DNA of 64,000 nt from Leptolinea sp964420995 (GTDB lineage: Bacteria > Chloroflexota > Anaerolineae > Anaerolineales > Anaerolineaceae). A program made the position numbers and the translations under genes. This document shows positions 59,740 to 64,000 of this stretch, piece by piece. The notes under the pieces were generated by a model, which was not told the DNA's origin, searched no databases, and was given only the letters and a program-made list of their open reading frames with translations. The stretch covers positions 33,570 through 97,569 of the forward strand of contig CAYQUX010000018.1 in NCBI GenBank assembly GCA_964420995.1. The letters are read 5' to 3'. Position 1 is the first letter of the stretch. Each line of letters starts with the position of its first letter.

Positions 59740-61840
59740 GGCGGCTGTGTACCCTGTATAGCAAAATGCAAAGCAAGAGACTAAGCAGACTGATCCCGGC
59801 CCCGGCAAAAACAGTTTCAGGTAAATATCGGAATTCAATCTGATGATTTCCAGTACCCAATATCACAGATCGCAGAATCCCATCAACCGGTTCGATTACA
59901 GATGGTTGACCATCCACGCGGACCTGCCATCCGGGGTAGTTAATCTCGGAAAGCACCAACCGCCCCGGGCCTTCGGCCTCAAGCTGAATGTAATTCGGGG
60001 TGCGCGTCACGCTCGTGATTGGTACGTATTCATCCTTATTTGAGGTCTGAACAGGCTCCATCCACGCCCATGCGCGTGCCATTGTGTTGTGATAAATAAA
60101 AGATGTCTCCATTCGCGCGACGACATCCCAACCTGGTGAATCGATTGGAAATGCTGAGACCAGGTACTTCACGTTCAACCGACCAAATACCCGCGCGTCC
60201 GGCTGAATCCCCTTGTTGTCAGTCCTGGGATCACCAGTCTTGAACGATGGGAGAGTCACCGAATAACCTTGATCTGATATTGACATCGCGGACTTCAGGG
60301 TATCGGCATACGTCATCAATTGAAGCGGATCAATCCCGTCAGCCAACTCGATCTTAAAAAAAGAAGCCGTCTGCTGTGGAATGGAATATGAGGGTGAAAA
60401 CACGCGGAAATCACTTCCCTGTGTATTTAGATACTTCACTTCATCCTGTGCCGCAGATAATGCTTTGGCGGGGTTTATCCAATTGATCAGATTCACATCC
60501 GCCAGCAAAAGATCTGCGCTGATTACCATACCTGTCACCAACAAGAATGCCGCCCCAGAGATTCTCCGGTAGGAATATAGCAATAATAAACAGGCTGCCA
60601 GAATCCACATTGCGATATGCCCGATCAGTAGGCCATTCTTTTGTGGATTGCCCATCACCACAAATACCTGCAATAACAGGGCAAACAGGACAAGAAAAAA
60701 TGTGCCCAATCGTAAAAATACAGCTTTTTGCGGATTCTCTTTTATCAACCAATCCAAAACAATCATGGCCGTTACCAGCATGCTATAGACAAAGAAGAAC
60801 ATCCCGCGTGCCGGCACCCGCAACAAATCCAACCCCGGCAGTGTTACCAGCCATTTATTGACCGGTATCGTGTCTCCCAGCGCCCAGAGTAAACTTACGA
60901 TTGCAACCACATACCAGAAAATCAACTCCTTTTTCTTATTAAGCGCCACAAGACCACCGGGAATAAACATAAGACAGCCCGCGCCTGCGTAGATAACCCA
61001 TTCCATCGAAAGGGGATGTCCGGGTACGATCAACCCGGTTATTTGGACAATCGGTAAACTGAGATAGAACGCGTCTTGCGGGGTAAGCAGGCTGCGGGTA
61101 CTCAGATTTGTGTACTCCATCAGAGGGATCCAGAAAATGGCACTGATTCCTGCTGCCAGTATCAGGCTGAATAAAACGCTGCCCATTCTGCGAAATTTTC
61201 CGACACGCCGAGAAGTTGATTGTGATGTTTGATAAAAGACAAATACCGACCAGAACACAACGGTATAGGCAGTAAAACGCATATCGGCCAGCAGCATCAT
61301 CCCCAGGAAGACAGACGCCTGAATAATTGGCCGATGAATCCGTTCCTCGTTATTCATTGCGCTTGCAAGCAGCCATGGGAACCAGGCGGAAGCACATACC
61401 CAGGTGAAGTGACCGGAAATGGCATGTGAATATCCGGCCGGGAGCAATCCATACAGCACACCGCCCAGAACAGAAATGCCTTCAGACAAACCCAGTCGTT
61501 TCAGGAAATACTTCATTCCGAAGCTTCCCAGGATGACATGCAGCGCCATGACGAGGTTGATGCCCAGGGGTAACGGAAAAAGAAGGCTCAACCAGGCAGG
61601 TGGATACCAGAGAGAGGATAATGGATTGGCGGCAAATGGATACCCGCTTAAGATGAGCGGCGACCAGAGGGGGATGCCCTGCCCGTCTGCCAGGCAGCGT
61701 TGCAGAAATAACAGGTTCGGATAATGTGAGATCAGGATATCCGATGTAGTGGTACCAGCCGGAACTATAAAATTATCCCAGGCGGACAAAATTGGCAGGC
61801 AGGGAATAAGAAGCAGCCATTTTTTCGATCGCAGTTTCAA
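59729..61840 (-). CDS. YfhO-like polytopic membrane protein (B)
   Basis: 703 aa from a TTG that overlaps the previous stop by 4 nt. ~12 TM helices; LPLWSPLILSGYPFAANPLSSLWYPPAWL first loop and a C-terminal INYPGWQVRVDGQ, TGNHQIEFRYLPETV module are the YfhO marks. Paralogue of 55794-58151 and shorter. Expected to work in the outer leaflet on a polyprenyl-linked sugar. Confidence 0.86.
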   Translation of the reverse strand: MKLRSKKWLLLIPCLPILSAWDNFIVPAGTTTSDILISHYPNLLFLQRCLADGQGIPLWSPLILSGYPFAANPLSSLWYPPAWLSLLFPLPLGINLVMALHVILGSFGMKYFLKRLGLSEGISVLGGVLYGLLPAGYSHAISGHFTWVCASAWFPWLLASAMNNEERIHRPIIQASVFLGMMLLADMRFTAYTVVFWSVFVFYQTSQSTSRRVGKFRRMGSVLFSLILAAGISAIFWIPLMEYTNLSTRSLLTPQDAFYLSLPIVQITGLIVPGHPLSMEWVIYAGAGCLMFIPGGLVALNKKKELIFWYVVAIVSLLWALGDTIPVNKWLVTLPGLDLLRVPARGMFFFVYSMLVTAMIVLDWLIKENPQKAVFLRLGTFFLVLFALLLQVFVVMGNPQKNGLLIGHIAMWILAACLLLLYSYRRISGAAFLLVTGMVISADLLLADVNLINWINPAKALSAAQDEVKYLNTQGSDFRVFSPSYSIPQQTASFFKIELADGIDPLQLMTYADTLKSAMSISDQGYSVTLPSFKTGDPRTDNKGIQPDARVFGRLNVKYLVSAFPIDSPGWDVVARMETSFIYHNTMARAWAWMEPVQTSNKDEYVPITSVTRTPNYIQLEAEGPGRLVLSEINYPGWQVRVDGQPSVIEPVDGILRSVILGTGNHQIEFRYLPETVFAGAGISLLSLLLCILLYRVHSRHAK

Positions 61841-63372
61841 GGCAATAACTCACTAACCAAAAAGATGTCAACATCTCCGAACCTGCGGTTTGGTTCCTTA
61901 CCCATTAGAATGGCCGGCTGGCCAATGGCTTTTTCTCTCCCGCCAAATACGATCCAATCCACCTCCCGAGATTCGAGGAATTCCTTATCACGGGTTGTGT
62001 CGCTATTTCCGGAATAAAAGTCAAGCAAAGCTTGTTTTTCTTTTTCAGCCTGAATGGTCTCAAAGGGATGTCCGTATACGACCCGCATCCGGCTGGTTGC
62101 CGGTATTAAAAGGCCGGTCTGTTCTCCCGCCAGTACCAGAGATTTTCCGTCATCTTGATCAGATAGCCAACTAATAGCCTCAAGTTCATCCGCGTGGAAA
62201 TAATACATAGGATTGTGCATCGCTAGTGCTGCCGCGACCATGATTACCAGGAGAATGGGTGTGGGCAAAACCAGCATGGTACAAACAGTCGAAAGCCTCT
62301 TTATTGAAAGTCGCAGCGTGACGGCTACTGCAGGGATTGCCAGCATTCCGAGACAGGTCAACGGGATGTACAGGCCGAAAAAGAATCGGCGTTGCAGGCT
62401 GAACGGTATGATTGAAAGGATCAACCCGACAACCATCCAAACGATTAGCCGACGAGTTATCCGATTTTTTCTGGCCCTGATAACTGTTTTCCATCCAATA
62501 ATGACCAGTATTAACCACGGTGAGAAAGCCAGAAAGGTATCCCATATCTGCGGCGATGGAGTCTGGTTTTGCGACGTCCATGCTGCGAGTTCTGGTGTTG
62601 AATTGACCGCCCAGAATTGATAGGCTCCATACGGTATGCCGGAAATCACAAAACAAACAACCGTCCATAAGGATTTTGATTGTTTCTCAATTCTTTCCCA
62701 CAACCAGCTTAAGCCTAAAACCATGGCAGCGATTACAAATCCAAAGGGGGAGAGTAATGACAGAAGGAGCCCTGTCAGGAAAAGACCGGGCAGGTTTGAT
62801 GAATGGTTGTCCCCTGTAGACATTATCACGGCGGCAATTGTCAAACACAAACCCAGTGGAAAATGCGGATTTGCCAGGCTGGATAGCCATGGATACGCTT
62901 CGGATACCCAGAAATCTGCACCAAAATCACCAGTCGGCAGAAGCAGCCAACCCAGTCCGCCGCCAGCTGCCAGTAAGAATGTAGTTAAGGTATGTAAATG
63001 GCTTTCCGGTGGAATAACCCGCTCCGCCAGTTTCCCCAGCATAAATATCAGCAGACTATAACTGAGAAGTCTCATTATGTTGAACCCCACCGGCATTGAT
63101 AAACTGATCAGGCGGAAAAGATGGCCCAGACTGATATAAAAAGTGAACAACCAGCGGCCTTCCCCCGGTTCGGCGGTATATGGCAGGGTAAATAACCACT
63201 CCCCGCTTTTCCCGATTTGCATTTTTGCCAGATAGGAATACCCGTCAATGGGATTGAACGTCACCCCGCTATAGACATAAGAATTGTTCGAATTGAAAAA
63301 CCCGATCAGCGTGGGCAATGAGGAGATCAATATTAGAATCGCTATCAGAATAATCAGGTTCTTATTCTTCAT
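61837..63372 (-). CDS. Polytopic membrane protein, probable GT-C-type glycosyltransferase (A)
   Basis: 511 aa, first gene of the six-gene leftward unit. ~11 TM helices. First outer loop FNPIDGYSYLAKMQIGKSGEW corresponds to the same loop in A' (DGNSYLAKM), and AAGGGLGWLLLPTGDFG matches GGGLGWLGWLLFP; the C-terminus has VDWIVFGGREKAIG as in A' (IDFVIFGPHER). The promoter must lie in the 71-nt gap to the divergent coiled-coil gene. Confidence 0.83.
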   Translation of the reverse strand: MKNKNLIILIAILILISSLPTLIGFFNSNNSYVYSGVTFNPIDGYSYLAKMQIGKSGEWLFTLPYTAEPGEGRWLFTFYISLGHLFRLISLSMPVGFNIMRLLSYSLLIFMLGKLAERVIPPESHLHTLTTFLLAAGGGLGWLLLPTGDFGADFWVSEAYPWLSSLANPHFPLGLCLTIAAVIMSTGDNHSSNLPGLFLTGLLLSLLSPFGFVIAAMVLGLSWLWERIEKQSKSLWTVVCFVISGIPYGAYQFWAVNSTPELAAWTSQNQTPSPQIWDTFLAFSPWLILVIIGWKTVIRARKNRITRRLIVWMVVGLILSIIPFSLQRRFFFGLYIPLTCLGMLAIPAVAVTLRLSIKRLSTVCTMLVLPTPILLVIMVAAALAMHNPMYYFHADELEAISWLSDQDDGKSLVLAGEQTGLLIPATSRMRVVYGHPFETIQAEKEKQALLDFYSGNSDTTRDKEFLESREVDWIVFGGREKAIGQPAILMGKEPNRRFGDVDIFLVSELLP

Positions 63373-63443
63373 GGTACTATAATTCTATCGCTGTTCTCAC
63401 CCACCCGCTTTTCCGTTTTCAAACAGACAGGAACCAAACACCA

Positions 63444-64000
63444 ATGAATCCCGCCTTTCAACTTTCCCGCCTGCAAAAAATTGACACCGAATTGGATCAA
63501 ATTTCGCAACGCCGGCAGGAAATCATCCGATTAATTCAGGATGATACCCTGGTAGCTGAAGTCCAACATCAACTTGAACTCTCAGATAATGAGGTGAAAG
63601 TCTGCCAGAAAGAACTTAAAAGGATAGAAGACAAGAACAATCAACATCAGATGAAACTGCAGGAAGATGAACACGCGCTTTACGGTGGAAAGATCCGATT
63701 ACCGCGTGAATTGCAGGATCTACAGAATGAGATTGCCTCGTTAAAAAAACAGATTGCCTCATTGGATGAAGAACAGTTCAATATCATGATGCAATTGGAA
63801 GAATTTGAAAAACAAAAAGCCAAGGTTCAGGCAGAATTGGCTGAAGCACAATCCGTTTTTGCCACCAGGGTGGCAGGTTTAAAGGGAGAATCTTCCAGCC
63901 TGGAAAAGAGAGCAGAAAACCTGGCAACCGAGCGGAACGCGGCTGTTCAGAATCTGGACGCGGTCAACCTTGAAAAGTATGAAACCCTGAGAAAAACGAA
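63444..64000 (+). CDS. Coiled-coil protein, CdsZ/zf-RING_7-like (partial at window end)
   Basis: 185 codons visible from the ATG at 63444; runs off the end. Almost entirely coiled coil: FQLSRLQKIDTELDQISQRR start, LYGGKIRLPRELQDLQNEIASLK in the middle (LPRELQDLQNEI is a family hallmark). The family usually ends in a C4 zinc ribbon, which would lie beyond the window. Cytoplasmic; often next to a Nif3-like gene. Confidence 0.85.
   Translation, partial: MNPAFQLSRLQKIDTELDQISQRRQEIIRLIQDDTLVAEVQHQLELSDNEVKVCQKELKRIEDKNNQHQMKLQEDEHALYGGKIRLPRELQDLQNEIASLKKQIASLDEEQFNIMMQLEEFEKQKAKVQAELAEAQSVFATRVAGLKGESSSLEKRAENLATERNAAVQNLDAVNLEKYETLRKT

Overview
The window looks like chromosome of a Chloroflexota bacterium, most likely an Anaerolineae-type lineage. 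This is inferred from gene content and style, not from a marker tree. It has many secreted or lipid-anchored proteins with Thr/Pro-rich linkers after a lipobox, CBM9/DOMON-like, LamG-like and NBR1-Ig-like extracellular domains, YfhO-type membrane proteins, and a groESL operon under a perfect CIRCE element. There are three tRNAs (Ser-GGA, Val-GAC, Arg-UCU), no rRNA, no CRISPR array, and no insertion sequence or phage module that I can recognise.

Layout. 1-4.6 kb: thioredoxin/TPR protein, two CBM9-like secreted proteins, a tiny PAS protein, an RlmD-type rRNA methyltransferase. 4.8-9.5 kb: two tandem chemoreceptors with different sensors and nearly identical signalling halves. 9.6-15.5 kb: tRNA-Ser and a leftward three-gene unit (zinc-ribbon/LamG-like protein, 1293-aa Ig-repeat membrane protein, FHA protein). 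15.7-24.7 kb: tRNA-Val, a lipoprotein, a 2042-aa alpha-2-macroglobulin lipoprotein with intact thioester motif, then an AT-rich orphan gene sandwiched between the real 3' end of that gene and a second 180-bp copy of it, and another lipoprotein. 24.9-30.1 kb (leftward): a Flp-like pilin, an eIF2B/MtnA-family sugar-phosphate isomerase with a cupin, and a galactitol-type PTS (IIA, IIB, IIC), a small membrane protein and HPr.

30.2-33.3 kb (rightward): infC-rpmI-rplT, with infC apparently starting at AUC, then a macro-domain protein, a TrmH-family methyltransferase and a broken YciI-like gene. 33.3-39.8 kb (leftward): groES-groEL, a parvulin lipoprotein, a small membrane protein, and two paralogous membrane TPR proteins. 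39.9-45.7 kb (rightward): trmD and a BMP-type nucleoside-like ABC importer. 45.9-53.5 kb (rightward): NBR1-Ig lipoprotein, then tRNA-Arg closely followed by tpx, hsp20, lon, a single-domain response regulator, a PHP-AlbA_2 fusion and a GNAT enzyme, all tightly packed. 53.5-63.4 kb (leftward): six overlapping genes, an A-B-A'-B' series of large polytopic membrane proteins followed by MoxR and DUF58 proteins. The window ends inside a coiled-coil protein gene.

Together the window combines housekeeping translation genes, a protein quality-control set (GroESL, Hsp20, Lon, Tpx, parvulin, thioredoxin-TPR), sugar and nucleoside uptake, and a large envelope-directed output. The least ordinary parts are the duplicated alpha-2-macroglobulin tail with its AT-rich insert, the homogenised chemoreceptor pair, the PTS beside an eIF2B-like isomerase, the zinc-ribbon/Ig/FHA unit, the Lon-linked PHP-AlbA_2 operon and the duplicated membrane-protein pair.
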